NCBI GenBank assembly: GCA_018375675.1
Contig: JAHACW010000005.1
Coordinates: forward strand, 1 to 61,723
DNA from: Actinomyces sp.
GTDB lineage: Bacteria; Actinomycetota; Actinomycetes; Actinomycetales; Actinomycetaceae
Length of the DNA: 61,723 nucleotides
Direction of reading: 5' to 3'
In this document: in pieces, positions 43,360 through 53,745 of the stretch
Layout: each line of letters opens with the position of its first letter
How positions within the stretch are numbered: the stretch's first letter is position 1
Notes under the pieces: generated by a model
Database searches by the model: none
What the model was told of the DNA's origin: nothing
What the model saw: only the letters and a program-made list of their open reading frames with translations
Made by a program: the position numbers and the translations under genes

Positions 43360-43839
43360 ATGAAACCCCTGTCGATCACCTGGGTGACGCTGGTCGGCTT
43401 CGTCTGTGCCCTCCTCAGCTTCCTCGGCTTCTTCGCGCACATGCGCGCAGGAGGCACCCCCCTGATCGTCACGCCCGGCCCGGCCGTCGTCTTCGCGGTC
43501 GCGACCGCGCTCCTCATCTGGTCAGGCCTTGCCGTGCGCCGCTTGCGCGCGAACAAAGACACGTGGATCGACGCTATCGGCGCGATGCGCGTCGCCGTGT
43601 TCGCCAGGGCCAGCGCGATCGTGGGATCCGTGCTCGCCGGCGTCCTCATCGGCGTCATGATCGTGTCCCTCACGCAGCTCGAGGCCTCGGCGATGGTCGC
43701 CAACGCGATCGCGTCGGGCCTGAGCGGCCTCGTCGGCCTCGTCTGGGTTGTCGTCGCTCTCGTCGTGGAACGCTGGTGCGTGATCAACCCCGACGACGAT
43801 GGATCGTCGAGCTCGCACAAGCGCAGCGCCGCCGCCTAA
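43360..43839 (+). CDS. DUF3180 membrane protein
   Basis: 159 residues with four predicted transmembrane helices (about 6-26, 39-59, 82-105 and 115-140). The ATG directly follows the folB/K stop. Size, topology and position after folK are those of DUF3180 proteins in actinobacteria. Function unknown. Motifs: the RRLRANKDTWIDAIGAMRVAVFARASA loop and EASAMVANAIASG before the last helix. Confidence 0.85.
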   Translation: MKPLSITWVTLVGFVCALLSFLGFFAHMRAGGTPLIVTPGPAVVFAVATALLIWSGLAVRRLRANKDTWIDAIGAMRVAVFARASAIVGSVLAGVLIGVMIVSLTQLEASAMVANAIASGLSGLVGLVWVVVALVVERWCVINPDDDGSSSSHKRSAAA

Positions 43840-43930
43840 ACAACGCGTGTGGGAGTCCTCTCGCGCGCGAAAGTGAGCCCGCCCCGAGCGTTAGTCGCGC
43901 CCCGATGGCGCTGGCCGGTATCGTGGACGC

Positions 43931-44839
43931 GTGGCTGACCAGCGTAAGAATTCCCCCAGGCGACCCTCGTCCCGTCGCTCCGCGTCCGCATCCGGACGCG
44001 CCGGCGACCGCGCCTCCCGAGCCGCAACGGGCGGTCGGGTAGCCTCGACGCGCGCGGCGTCTTCCGCCGGCGCTTCGACGGCCAAGCGGGGGAGTGGGGC
44101 AGGCGTGCGTCGGCCCAAGAAGGCTTCCTCGGGCGGCGGACGTCCGCCCGTGAACCTGTGGCCACGGCGCATCATCACCGGCGTGGGCCTGCTTCTCATC
44201 ATTGCGCTCATCGTGTGGGGTATTGTCGCCGTCGTGCGCGCCATCGCGGGCGCCTTCAGCGCCGATCCTGTGCCCCAGTCAACCCCGCAGTCCGTCGTCC
44301 AGTCCGGGGCCCTCGACGCCTCCGGATATACGCTCAAGGGCGGTCAGGAGGCCACCGCCGACGGCCTGCTGACCGACGGCACGACGATCGATATTCCCGC
44401 CTGCCTGGATCGCGACATCACGGCCACCGCGAAGGCGAGCCCCGTGGCGTCCGGCTCGGCGATGCCCGTGACGCTCACGCTGGAAAACCGCGGCTCGGTC
44501 GCCTGCTCGACGTCGCTGACGCGCTTCAACCTGGCGGTGACGACCGGCGACCATCAGGTCTACGACTCCTCGCGCTGCGCCGACAGCCAGCAGTCCTCCA
44601 CCACGCTGCTGCTGCGCCCGGGAGGCACCTGGTCCGGCGCGCTGCGCTGGGACGGATACGTGTACACGAACGGCTGCACGGCTCCTGCGGGCGGCGCGAG
44701 CGCGGCTGCGGCCGGCACCTACAAGGTGGCCGTCACGATGGGCACGCGCGAAGTCGGCTCGACCGTCGTCGACGTGACGCCCGCGCCCACCCCCGCGCCC
44801 CAGTCGGGCGCCCAGTCCGGCGCACAGTCGGGCAGCTAG
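43931..44839 (+). CDS. Single-pass membrane protein of unknown function with secreted domain
   Basis: 302 residues from GTG 43931. A strongly basic Ser/Arg/Ala-rich cytoplasmic N-terminus (about 75 residues), one transmembrane helix (LLLIIALIVWGIVAVVRAI) and an extracytoplasmic domain of about 160 residues that looks like a beta-sandwich (VTLTLENRGSVACSTSLTRF, then LLLRPGGTWSGALRWDG), with four Cys likely forming disulfides. It ends in a Pro/Gln/Ser tail with repeated AQSG. The sandwich recalls DUF4232-type domains, not certain. It follows DUF3180 after 91 bp and converges on disA. Confidence 0.72.
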   Translation: MADQRKNSPRRPSSRRSASASGRAGDRASRAATGGRVASTRAASSAGASTAKRGSGAGVRRPKKASSGGGRPPVNLWPRRIITGVGLLLIIALIVWGIVAVVRAIAGAFSADPVPQSTPQSVVQSGALDASGYTLKGGQEATADGLLTDGTTIDIPACLDRDITATAKASPVASGSAMPVTLTLENRGSVACSTSLTRFNLAVTTGDHQVYDSSRCADSQQSSTTLLLRPGGTWSGALRWDGYVYTNGCTAPAGGASAAAAGTYKVAVTMGTREVGSTVVDVTPAPTPAPQSGAQSGAQSGS

Positions 44840-44860
44840 GGACCAGCGGCTGCCAAGCGG

Positions 44861-45931
44861 CTACCAGCCGACGATGCCGGCGCTCACAGCCTGAGCCTGG
44901 TGGGCCAGGTTCTCCGTGATGAGCTTCGCCCGGTAGGGACCGATACCCTCGAGCTCCTCCAGGTCCGAAACGGTGGCCGCGCGCAGCAGCGGCAGCGAGT
45001 TGAAGTGCGCCGACACGACCTTGATGGCGCTCCACGACAGGTGTGGAACCAGGGACAGGGCGCGCACGCCGCGCGGCGTGATCTCGCGATCCAGGTCCGC
45101 GACCTCGTACACGTCCAGGCCCAGGATGTTCGAAATGGCGGTGAGGTCCACGATCCGCTCCGAGCCGAGCGAGGACAGCTCGGCCTCGACGCGGGCCAGG
45201 TCGTCCGGGTTCGCGATGTAGTCGCGCATGACGAGGGCGCGCTCGGACGCGGAGCCGCGCACGAGGTCCTCGACCTGCAGGGCCAGCAGGCGGCCCTCCG
45301 AGCCCAGCTCCTCGAGGTACTCCGTGATTTCGGAAGTGATGCGCCGGATCATCTCCATGCGCTGCATGACGGTGGCGACGTCGCGCACGGTCGCGCTGTC
45401 GCGCATTTCCAGGATCGTGAGGGTCTGCAGAACCTCGTCGAGGCGCTGGCTGTAGCGGTCGAGCGTGTCCACGGCCAGGTTCGCGCGCGAGAGCAGGGCC
45501 TCGGGCTCCTCCACCAGGCGGTGCTCGGAGCCCACGTAGATGGAGATCATGCGCATGGACGCGGACAGGGACAGTACCGGCAGGTGGGTCTGGCGGGCGG
45601 TGCGCTGCGCGGTGCGGTGGCGCATACCCGACTCGTCCGTGGGGATCGTCGGGTCCGGGAAGAGCTGCACGTTCGCCTTGCGGATGCGCCACTGGTCGGG
45701 ATCGATGATGACGGCGCCGTCCATCTTGCACAGCTCGCGCAGGCGCGCGGCCGTGAAAGCGACGTCGAGGTCGAAGCCGCCCGAGCACATGGCCTGGACC
45801 TCCGGGGTGTACCCCAGGACGATGAGAGCACCCGTGTGGGAGCGCTGGATTCGTTCCAGTCCCTCTCGCAGAGGCGTGCCGGGCGCGACTGCGCGCAGTG
45901 CGTCACGAAGGATCGCTGCATCGGACGTCAA
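44861..45931 (-). CDS. disA: DNA integrity scanning diadenylate cyclase
   Basis: 356 residues. TTG start with GGGAGG eight bases upstream. Converts two ATP to c-di-AMP and monitors DNA structure. The DAC domain has DGA at 71-73 (MDGAVIID) and the RHR motif at 104-106 (GMRHRTAQ). A long helical spine follows and the C-terminal helix-hairpin-helix DNA-binding domain contains LEELEGIGPYRAKLI. All catalytic residues are intact. Lies 36 bp after radA on the same strand, the standard radA-disA pair. Confidence 0.95.
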   Translation of the reverse strand: MTSDAAILRDALRAVAPGTPLREGLERIQRSHTGALIVLGYTPEVQAMCSGGFDLDVAFTAARLRELCKMDGAVIIDPDQWRIRKANVQLFPDPTIPTDESGMRHRTAQRTARQTHLPVLSLSASMRMISIYVGSEHRLVEEPEALLSRANLAVDTLDRYSQRLDEVLQTLTILEMRDSATVRDVATVMQRMEMIRRITSEITEYLEELGSEGRLLALQVEDLVRGSASERALVMRDYIANPDDLARVEAELSSLGSERIVDLTAISNILGLDVYEVADLDREITPRGVRALSLVPHLSWSAIKVVSAHFNSLPLLRAATVSDLEELEGIGPYRAKLITENLAHQAQAVSAGIVGW

Positions 45932-45967
45932 TGTGATTCCCTCCCAGAACAGTCGGTGTGATTCCTA

Positions 45968-47353
45968 TTATTGCGAGTCAGCAGGGAAAGCGACACGAAT
46001 AGCCGTCGCCAGATCCGACACAGTAAACACGGTGATGCCGTCGACTCCCGACAGGTCCTCGCTGCCCTGAGCGGGCACGATCGCACTAGAGAAGCCCAGG
46101 CGCGCGGCCTCGGCGAGGCGGCGCTGGGTGCCCGTGCAGGCGCGCACCTCGCCCGTCAGTGAGATCTCTCCGACCGCGACGAGGTCGGGGCGCGGGGGAG
46201 TGCCCTTGAGCGAGGACACGATGGAGATGGCCATCGCCAGGTCGATCGCGGGCTCGACCGTGCGCGCGCCGCCGACCGTGGAGACGTAGACGTCCGCCCC
46301 CGACGTGTCCGCGCCGATGCGGGCCTGCAGGACCGCGAGGATCATGGCGACGCGCGCGTGGTCCACGCCCGAAGTCGTGCGTCGCGGCGAGCCGCCCGAC
46401 GAGGGGGCGACGAGGGACTGGATCTCCGTGGGCAGCGGGCGGCGCCCCTCTAGAGAAACGGCCGCGCACGTGCCGGGCACGCCGCGCGTCGTGCGCGACA
46501 GGAACAGGCCGGACGGATCGGCGAGGCCGTAGATGCCCGAGTCCGTCAGCTCGAAGCAGCCCACCTCGTCGGTGGGGCCGTAGCGGTTTTTCACCGCGCG
46601 CAGCAGGCGCAGTCGCGAATGGCGGTCACCCTCGAACTGGCAGACGACGTCCACGAGGTGCTCGAGGACACGCGGACCCGCGATGCCGCCATCCTTTGTG
46701 ACGTGGCCGACAAGCAGGGTCGGCAGGTCGGACTCCTTGGCGACCCGGATCAGCGAGGCCGCGACCGCGCGCACCTGCGCGACGCCGCCCGCCCCGCCCT
46801 CGACCTGGGCGGAAGATATGGTCTGCACGGAGTCGACGATGAGTAGAGAGGGGTGCGAGGCCTCGACGTGCCCGAGGACGACGCCGAGCTCCGTCTCATC
46901 CGCGATCAGGAGGTTCGGCTCAAGCGCGCCAATGCGTTCCGCGCGCCCGCGCACCTGGGCCGCCGACTCCTCGCCCGTCACGTAGAGGACGGGGCCGCGC
47001 CCGCCCGCCGCCGCCGTGCGCGCGGCTTTGGCGGCCACGTCCAGCAGCAGCGTTGACTTACCCACGCCGGGTTCGCCCGCCAGGAGGATCACCGCGCCGG
47101 GAACGATGCCGCCACCGAGGACCCGGTCCAGCTCGCCCACGCCCGTCGAGCGCGACGAGGCCCGCTCGCCGTCCACCTCGCCGATCGGCAGGGCGGGGCG
47201 ACGCGGGGGAGTCGCGGCCGCGCGCGGCCCGCCCGAGGCCTCTCCGGCTTGGTCGACGGTGCCCCACGCCCCGCACTCGCGGCACTGGCCCACCCACTTG
47301 GGGGAGGTCCACCCGCACTCGGAGCAGCGGTAGGTGATCTTCTCTTTCGCCAT
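45968..47353 (-). CDS. radA: DNA repair protein RadA (Sms)
   Basis: 461 residues. N-terminal C4 zinc finger (YRCSECGW...CRECGAW), RecA-like ATPase with Walker A GEPGVGKSTL, the RadA-specific KNRYG motif (usually KNRFG) and a C-terminal Lon-like domain (VYVSTVGGARTVEPAIDLA). It promotes branch migration during recombination. In Bacillus and mycobacteria RadA modulates DisA, consistent with the adjacent disA gene here. ATG at 47353. Confidence 0.95.
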   Translation of the reverse strand: MAKEKITYRCSECGWTSPKWVGQCRECGAWGTVDQAGEASGGPRAAATPPRRPALPIGEVDGERASSRSTGVGELDRVLGGGIVPGAVILLAGEPGVGKSTLLLDVAAKAARTAAAGGRGPVLYVTGEESAAQVRGRAERIGALEPNLLIADETELGVVLGHVEASHPSLLIVDSVQTISSAQVEGGAGGVAQVRAVAASLIRVAKESDLPTLLVGHVTKDGGIAGPRVLEHLVDVVCQFEGDRHSRLRLLRAVKNRYGPTDEVGCFELTDSGIYGLADPSGLFLSRTTRGVPGTCAAVSLEGRRPLPTEIQSLVAPSSGGSPRRTTSGVDHARVAMILAVLQARIGADTSGADVYVSTVGGARTVEPAIDLAMAISIVSSLKGTPPRPDLVAVGEISLTGEVRACTGTQRRLAEAARLGFSSAIVPAQGSEDLSGVDGITVFTVSDLATAIRVAFPADSQ

Positions 47354-47696
47354 GCACTCACCGTAACCCGACCCGCCCTCATCTGCGGTTCCCGCGCCCG
47401 GGTGGGCGTCGTGACGGCGGCGTTAGGAGAGCGGACCGGAAAGCCGACCCGGCCTCGCCGACGAGATGCGACAGCCCAAATGCATGACTGTGGTCAGGTT
47501 CTCGCGCGTGCGGAATAGCCATGGATCGCGGCGAGAACCTTGTTCAACAGGTTAGAGATTTTTCGGTACCTGTTGTTGTCTCGAGGGTTTATCCATAGGG
47601 TTGGTCGGTGTGTATCCTTGGGATGGTTGCCCATACCCTGTGCGGATACAGACAACGCCCCATACCAGTGCGCACATTGAGACTGAGGAAAGCCAC
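47354..47696 (+). other. Intergenic region upstream of the giant Ig-like/FN3 gene
   Basis: 343 bp between divergent genes, no ORF of interest. TTGTTG (47573-47578) and TAGGGT (47596-47601) are spaced 17 bp and could be the promoter of the downstream cluster, leaving a leader of about 90 bases. A weak call. Confidence 0.35.
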
Positions 47697-50600
47697 ATGA
47701 ACAAGGCGCGTCGATCGCGAAACACCTGGTCGAAGCGGATACCCGCGCTCGCCGTCCTATTGGTGTCCGCGATGCTGTGCGTACTCGCGGTCGTGTATCG
47801 GGGCGTCGAGGTCACCCAGGTGAGCGTCGACGACGGCGGCATTTGGGTGACGAACCAGGATCGCAAGCTCCTCGGACACCTCAACTACGACGCCCTCATG
47901 CTGGACGGCACGGTCTCGGTGAAGTCCGCGTCCTTCGACATTGGCCAGGAGGGCAGCGACGTGACGCTGGGTGAGACCGTGAGCCGCACGGTCACTCCGG
48001 TGCGTTCGACCTCCTTCTCCCTAGGCCAGTCCGTCACCCTGCCCGACAACGCGGTCCAGGTCCAGGGCGGCTCGGTCCTGGCAGTCCTTGACCCCAACGA
48101 GGGCCTCCTGTGGGCTGGCAGCGCGAACGAGCCTGCCACCATGTCGCTCCTGCGTGAGGATGCGGTCGCCAACGACCTGAGTGACGGCATCGTGACGGTG
48201 TCGAACTCGGGCACGGTCTTCGCATACTCTCCCGGGTCCTCCAAGCTCGTGACGCTGACACGCGAGGGTCAGGCGTGGCGCGCCAAGACCACGGAGATCA
48301 AAGACTTTACGCCCGCCGGGACCCCGACGATCACCGCGGTCGGCGACAAGCCGGTCGTCTACGACCAGACCGGCAACAAGCTCGTGCTTCCCGGCGGCAA
48401 GGTGCGCAACCTGTCCGAGGAGAACGTGAGCGGCGCCGTCCTGCAGGCCCCCGGCGACGAGGCCGCCTCGGTCCTCCTCGCGACCAGCGACCAGCTGGTG
48501 TCCGTCCCCCTGAACGGCAAGGCGATCGAGCGTCAGGAGGCCTCGGAGAGCGGCCAGAAGGGCACCCCCGCGCCCCCCGTCTTCCACCGTGGCTGCTCCT
48601 ACGGTGCGTGGGCGGGCTCGGGCGCGTTCGTGCGCACCTGCACGGACTCCTCGCGCAACCAGGCGCAGACGGTCCCAAGCCTGGCCGAGGCCTCCTCCGC
48701 CGTGTTCCGCACGAACCGCACGCGCATCGTCCTCAACGACGTCTCGACGGGCACGCTGTGGCTGCCCGACAAGAACATGGTCGTGGTCAGCAACTGGGAC
48801 CAGATCCCCACCGAGGAGCAGGAGGAAGAGGACACTCCGACCCCCGACGATCGCGAGCAGGTCTCCGAGCCGGAGCACAAGGACAAGAACACGCCGCCCG
48901 AGGCCGTGGATGACGAGTTCGGCATCCGCCCGGGCCGCTCGACGCTGCTGCCCGTCCTGGACAACGACTCCGACGACGACGGCGATGTGCTGACGGCGCG
49001 CGCGGTCACCAACCCCGAGTTTGGTTCGATCGTGCGTACGCGTGGCGGCCGCGCCCTGCAGATCACGGACGTCCCCGAGAACATGACGAGCGGATCGACG
49101 TCCTTCACGTACGAGGCCTCGGACGGCCTCGCGGGCGCGACGGCGAACGTGACGCTGACGATCCACCCGTGGAGCCAGAACGAGGGCCCGCGCCAGCTCA
49201 AGCACCCGGTCATCAAGGTGGGTGCGAACGCGCAGGTCGAGTACAACCTCCTGTCGGACTGGATTGACCCGGACGGCGACCAGTTCTACCTGGTGTCAGC
49301 GACGGCCCCCGAGGGCATGGCCGTGCAGTTCTCGGAGGACGGCACGGTCCAGATCCGCGACTTGGGTTCGGGCGCTGGCGTCAAGGCGATCGCCGTGACC
49401 CTGTCGGACGGCCACGCCGAGACCACGGGCGAGCTGAAGGTGAGTGTCCAGGAGACGGGCAATGTGCCGCCGGTGGCGCGCGCCGACTTCTACGTGGCGC
49501 GCGTGGCTGAGCCGCTGACGATCGACCCGATCGCCAACGACACGGATCCCAACGGCGACGCTCTGTCCCTCGTGGCGGCGGGCACGGCCCCGGCAGGCAC
49601 CTCGGTCTCCGCTGATCTCTCGCGCGGCACGCTGACGTTCACGGGCTCGGTGCCGGGCTCCTTCCAGTTCACCTACACGGTCTCCGACGGCCCGTCCACG
49701 ACCGTGGGCGTCATCCGCGTCGACGTGGTCGACGACGACACGAACGCCCTTCCGATCGCCGAGGACGACCTGGCGGTCCTGCCCAGCGGTGGCGCCTCGC
49801 TGATCGCACCGCTGGCCAACGACACGGATCCATCCGGCGGAGTGCTTGTCGTTCAGTCGATCGACGTGCCCGCGAACTCGGGCCTCGAGGTCACGCTCAT
49901 CGAGCGCCACCTGCTGCGCATCACGTCGCCGGGCGGCCTGTCCGACGTGACGACCTTTACCTACACGGTCTCCAATGGCGCGGGTTCCGCGACCGCCCAG
50001 GTGAGCGTCATCCCGACGAACGCGCAGAGCGAAGAGACTCCGCCCCAGACCACGCCGGACACTGCGAAGGTGCGCGCCGACGACATCGGCTCAGTGAGCG
50101 TCCTGTCGAACGACCGCTCGCCGATCGGCCTGTCGTTGAGCCTGGATCCGGACGTGCAGGTCATGACCGGCGCCGAGCTGGGCACGGTCTTCGTGACCGG
50201 CAACCAGGTGCGCCTGGCCGCCGGCTCCGAGGCCGGCGTGGTGCGCGTGGCGTACACGGCCGTTGATTCGGTGGGTAACCGCTCGACGTCGACCGTTACG
50301 TTCGAGGTCATTGCCTCCTCCGCTGCGAACAGCGCGCCCGTGCCCAAGGCGCTGAGCGCGTGGGCCGTGCAGGGTCAGATGACGCGCATCCCGGTGCCGC
50401 TGACGGGCATCGACCCCGACGGCGACTCGGTCGCCCTGGTGGGCATCGACCAGCCGCCGGCCAAGGGTAGCGTCGTGCTGGGCACGGAGTGGCTGGAATA
50501 CACGCCCTCCGACGATGCGACCGGCACGGACACCTTCTCCTACATCGTCGAGGACCGCCTCGGCGTGCAGGGACGCGCCCGCGTGCGCGTCGGCATCGCC

Positions 50601-53600
50601 CCTCCGGGCTCGCAGAACCACAACCCGACGGCCGTTCCCGACTCGGTGACGGTGCGTCCGGGGCGCGAGGTGAGCATCAACGTCCTGAGTAATGATCTGG
50701 ACGCGGACGGCGACGCCCTGTACATGGACACGGATCCGGCGACCGTGTCGGTGTCGGACCCGGCCGCGACCGTGACGGTGGCCGAGGATATGGTGACGGT
50801 CAAGGCGCCCGCCACGAACGGCGTGTTCGTCGTGGCCTACCAGATCGAGGACGGCCGAGGCGGACGCGCCCAGGGCCAGCTGACCGTGACGGTGGACGCG
50901 GATGCGCCGCTGCGCGCGCCGATCGCCCGCGACGACGTCGTGCCGGTCTCCGACCTGCCCTCGGACTCCAAGCCCGTGAGCGTTGCCGTCCTCGTCAACG
51001 ACGAGGACCCGGACGGCACCACGGCCGCGCTGACGGTGTCCTCGGACGCCTCGGGCGTGAGCGTGTCGGGGCAGAACCTCTCGATTTCCACGGACGCGCG
51101 CCGTCGCCTCGTCGTGTACACGGTGACAGACCCCGACGGCCTGAGCGCGAGCGCAGTCGTGACCGTTCCTGGCACCGACCTGTTGGCTCCTCGCCTGGAC
51201 ACGACGCGCGTCCCGGTGGCGATGCGCGCGGGCTCCACGCTTACCCTCGACATGCACGACTACGTGCTGGTGCGCGACAACTCGCGCTCCCCGATCATCA
51301 CGGACGCCTCCTCCGTGAAGTTCAGCGGCGGCCTGGATTCGGCCTCGCTCCAGGACTCCACGCACATCACGCTGAGCGCGCCCGACACTGCCTCGGGCAA
51401 GGCCTCGGTGTCCTTCACGGTGCGTGACGGTGCCTCGGACGATGCCTCCGCACTCTCCTCGACCCTGACGATCCCGATCACGATCCAGCCGGCGAGGAAC
51501 CTGCCGCCGCGCCTGACCCCGACCCCGATCGTCGTGGGCCAGGGTGAGAGCGTGACGGTCGACCTCACGCAGATGGTGGACGACCCCGATGACCAGGCCA
51601 AGAACAGCTTCTCCTACGCCGTGGTGAAGGCCCCCGGCGGCGTGGACGTGTCCCTGGACGGCTACAACCTGACGGTGTCCGGCAAGAAGGATCAGCCCAA
51701 GGGACCGGTCGGCGCGATTACCGTCAGCGTCGACGACGGCTCGGGCGCGGTCAACGCCGACATTCCGGTGACGATCGTGAAGTCCTCCAAGCCCCTCGTG
51801 ACGACCACGGAGGCCCGCATCAAGGCGAAGGCCGGCCAGACGGTGGACGTGAACCTCTCGGAGTACACGACGAACCCGTTCCCGGATCCGCTCGTGGTCC
51901 TGGACGCGTCGGTGCACGTGGGCCAGGGAACCGTCTCGGGCAACGGCAACGTCCTGTCGGTGACCCCCAAGGCGGGCTTCCATGGCAACATGACCATCGT
52001 GTACCGCGTCATGGATGCGACGAACGACCCGGATCGCGTGGTCCAGGGCCGCGTCGTCGTCCAGGTCGTCGACCGCCCCGAACCGCCCCAGAATGTCTCG
52101 GTGACACCGATGGGCGCGGGCACGGCCTTCGTGCGCTTCGACTCGGGTGCCTCCAACGGTGGCACGATTACGGGCTACACGATTACGGACAAGTACGACG
52201 GGAAGACCTACCCAACGCGCGATCCGGGCACGCAGATCACGGGCCTCGTGAACGGAGAGATGCACTCGTTCACGGTCGTCGCTCACAACGAGGCTGGGGA
52301 CTCCGATCCGTCGGCTGCCTCCGCCGAGCAGCGGATTGACGCAGCACCCGATCAGATGGCGGCACCCACGGTCGTGGGTTCGGATGGTGCCCTGACCGTC
52401 TCGTGGAAAGAACCGCACAACGCAGGATCCCGGATCCTGTCGTACACGGTGCTCGTTGCCTCGGAGAACGGTGGTCAGCCGGTCGCTTACTCGGCGTCCG
52501 ATTCGCAGCTCTCGATGACGATTCCGGGTCTGAAGAACGGCACGATGTATTCGGTGCAGGTCCAGGCGCTGAACAAGGCGGACACGCCGTCTCCGCCGTC
52601 CTCACGGACCGAGGGCTACCCGCATGGTGCCCCCGATCAGCCGACCGACGTACGTGCGGTGGTGAGCCCCTCGGAGACCGACCCGAACAAGGCGACGGTT
52701 CAGGTCTCGTGGACCCCGGGATTCTCGGGCGGAAAGGGCTGGGGGGAGGCCGCGATTTCGCTCAATGGCGTCGTTGGACAAGCGCCATCAGACAGTGGCA
52801 AGGCCACGCTGTATGAGGTGCCAACGCGTCGGGGCGCAACCGTGTCGGTGACACTGAAGAACGCGGAAGGCGATACGTCGACTCCTGGAACCGCGTCCGT
52901 GTCGATCGTGACGACCCCCGCGCCGATTGCCACCCCGACTCTCTCGGGCACGGGGACGGCCGGTGAGCTGAAGGTCACTGGGTTGTCGGTGGCGACCGGT
53001 CGAGGCTTCGATGCATCGGATCTGACCCTGCGCTACTCGGAGGACCCCAACTCATGTGCGGGTGGCACGCAGACCTCCGACGGCGCCATCCTGCCCGCCA
53101 ACGGCTGGCAGCCGAAGACGTACTACTTCTGCCAGACGGGCATCAATGGCAACAACCAGGTGTCGGCCTCTCCGGCCGTGGCCGCCACGGGCACAGCGAC
53201 GGGCCGCCCGTCTGAGGTGCGCGTATCGATTGACACCGTCAACGCGACGAGCCTGAAGGTCCGTTGGGACCCCGTGGCTGCGAACCCCGATGTGACGCAG
53301 ATCCGCGTGGCGTTGGATAACGGCGCGACGCAGACTGTGACTGGCGGTGTCAACGAGGCGACCTTCTCGGATCTGGCCCAGGGCACCCGCTACCAGGCGA
53401 CCGTCGTTGCGGTCAACGGTCTGGGTGAGACGGTGATGAGTGAGCGCCCGACGGTGACCACGAAGCTGGACGTGAACCTGACGTGGACGGAGGTATGCCA
53501 GGGGCGCGAGAAGAACAAGCTCCCAGGTGGATGCCACACCTTTAAGTTCAGTGCTCCGGGGTGGGCTGACACGTCGATCGCTCATAAATGTACGATCCGT

Positions 53601-53741
53601 TCGGATCTGGACGGTTGGACCGAAGAGGTGACTATCGATCGTGCCGGTCCCATAGAGTCGAACATTGCGACGCAGGCTGATTCCGACGCGCTGTTCGCGC
53701 AGAAGGTGCACATTGTCGGCGATTGTCGCCCGGTGAGGTGA
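47697..53741 (+). CDS. Giant membrane-anchored Ig-like/fibronectin type III surface protein
   Basis: 2014 residues from ATG 47697. One N-terminal transmembrane helix (PALAVLLVSAMLCVLAVVYR). Residues about 50-390 are a beta-rich, propeller-like region, followed by an acidic linker. About eleven tandem Ig-like/cadherin-like domains follow, marked by P-x-A-x-x-D and ND-DPDGD repeats with likely Ca2+-binding Asp. Then four to five FN3-like domains (start PPQNVSVTPMGAG, TITGYTITDKYDG) and a C-terminal Cys-containing domain. First gene of a set with DUF58, transglutaminase-like and kinase genes, like the FN3 protein of the bifidobacterial PFNA cluster. Probable role: adhesion or signal sensing at the cell surface, perhaps phosphorylated by the kinase on its short cytoplasmic tail. 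No LPxTG. Confidence 0.87.
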   Translation: MNKARRSRNTWSKRIPALAVLLVSAMLCVLAVVYRGVEVTQVSVDDGGIWVTNQDRKLLGHLNYDALMLDGTVSVKSASFDIGQEGSDVTLGETVSRTVTPVRSTSFSLGQSVTLPDNAVQVQGGSVLAVLDPNEGLLWAGSANEPATMSLLREDAVANDLSDGIVTVSNSGTVFAYSPGSSKLVTLTREGQAWRAKTTEIKDFTPAGTPTITAVGDKPVVYDQTGNKLVLPGGKVRNLSEENVSGAVLQAPGDEAASVLLATSDQLVSVPLNGKAIERQEASESGQKGTPAPPVFHRGCSYGAWAGSGAFVRTCTDSSRNQAQTVPSLAEASSAVFRTNRTRIVLNDVSTGTLWLPDKNMVVVSNWDQIPTEEQEEEDTPTPDDREQVSEPEHKDKNTPPEAVDDEFGIRPGRSTLLPVLDNDSDDDGDVLTARAVTNPEFGSIVRTRGGRALQITDVPENMTSGSTSFTYEASDGLAGATANVTLTIHPWSQNEGPRQLKHPVIKVGANAQVEYNLLSDWIDPDGDQFYLVSATAPEGMAVQFSEDGTVQIRDLGSGAGVKAIAVTLSDGHAETTGELKVSVQETGNVPPVARADFYVARVAEPLTIDPIANDTDPNGDALSLVAAGTAPAGTSVSADLSRGTLTFTGSVPGSFQFTYTVSDGPSTTVGVIRVDVVDDDTNALPIAEDDLAVLPSGGASLIAPLANDTDPSGGVLVVQSIDVPANSGLEVTLIERHLLRITSPGGLSDVTTFTYTVSNGAGSATAQVSVIPTNAQSEETPPQTTPDTAKVRADDIGSVSVLSNDRSPIGLSLSLDPDVQVMTGAELGTVFVTGNQVRLAAGSEAGVVRVAYTAVDSVGNRSTSTVTFEVIASSAANSAPVPKALSAWAVQGQMTRIPVPLTGIDPDGDSVALVGIDQPPAKGSVVLGTEWLEYTPSDDATGTDTFSYIVEDRLGVQGRARVRVGIAPPGSQNHNPTAVPDSVTVRPGREVSINVLSNDLDADGDALYMDTDPATVSVSDPAATVTVAEDMVTVKAPATNGVFVVAYQIEDGRGGRAQGQLTVTVDADAPLRAPIARDDVVPVSDLPSDSKPVSVAVLVNDEDPDGTTAALTVSSDASGVSVSGQNLSISTDARRRLVVYTVTDPDGLSASAVVTVPGTDLLAPRLDTTRVPVAMRAGSTLTLDMHDYVLVRDNSRSPIITDASSVKFSGGLDSASLQDSTHITLSAPDTASGKASVSFTVRDGASDDASALSSTLTIPITIQPARNLPPRLTPTPIVVGQGESVTVDLTQMVDDPDDQAKNSFSYAVVKAPGGVDVSLDGYNLTVSGKKDQPKGPVGAITVSVDDGSGAVNADIPVTIVKSSKPLVTTTEARIKAKAGQTVDVNLSEYTTNPFPDPLVVLDASVHVGQGTVSGNGNVLSVTPKAGFHGNMTIVYRVMDATNDPDRVVQGRVVVQVVDRPEPPQNVSVTPMGAGTAFVRFDSGASNGGTITGYTITDKYDGKTYPTRDPGTQITGLVNGEMHSFTVVAHNEAGDSDPSAASAEQRIDAAPDQMAAPTVVGSDGALTVSWKEPHNAGSRILSYTVLVASENGGQPVAYSASDSQLSMTIPGLKNGTMYSVQVQALNKADTPSPPSSRTEGYPHGAPDQPTDVRAVVSPSETDPNKATVQVSWTPGFSGGKGWGEAAISLNGVVGQAPSDSGKATLYEVPTRRGATVSVTLKNAEGDTSTPGTASVSIVTTPAPIATPTLSGTGTAGELKVTGLSVATGRGFDASDLTLRYSEDPNSCAGGTQTSDGAILPANGWQPKTYYFCQTGINGNNQVSASPAVAATGTATGRPSEVRVSIDTVNATSLKVRWDPVAANPDVTQIRVALDNGATQTVTGGVNEATFSDLAQGTRYQATVVAVNGLGETVMSERPTVTTKLDVNLTWTEVCQGREKNKLPGGCHTFKFSAPGWADTSIAHKCTIRSDLDGWTEEVTIDRAGPIESNIATQADSDALFAQKVHIVGDCRPVR

Positions 53742-53745
53742 GCCA

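Noticed and set aside
50091..52418. 775-codon minus-strand frame opposite the giant surface protein
   Set aside because: Antisense shadow rich in Arg and His with no domain; the plus-strand Ig-like repeats are clear.
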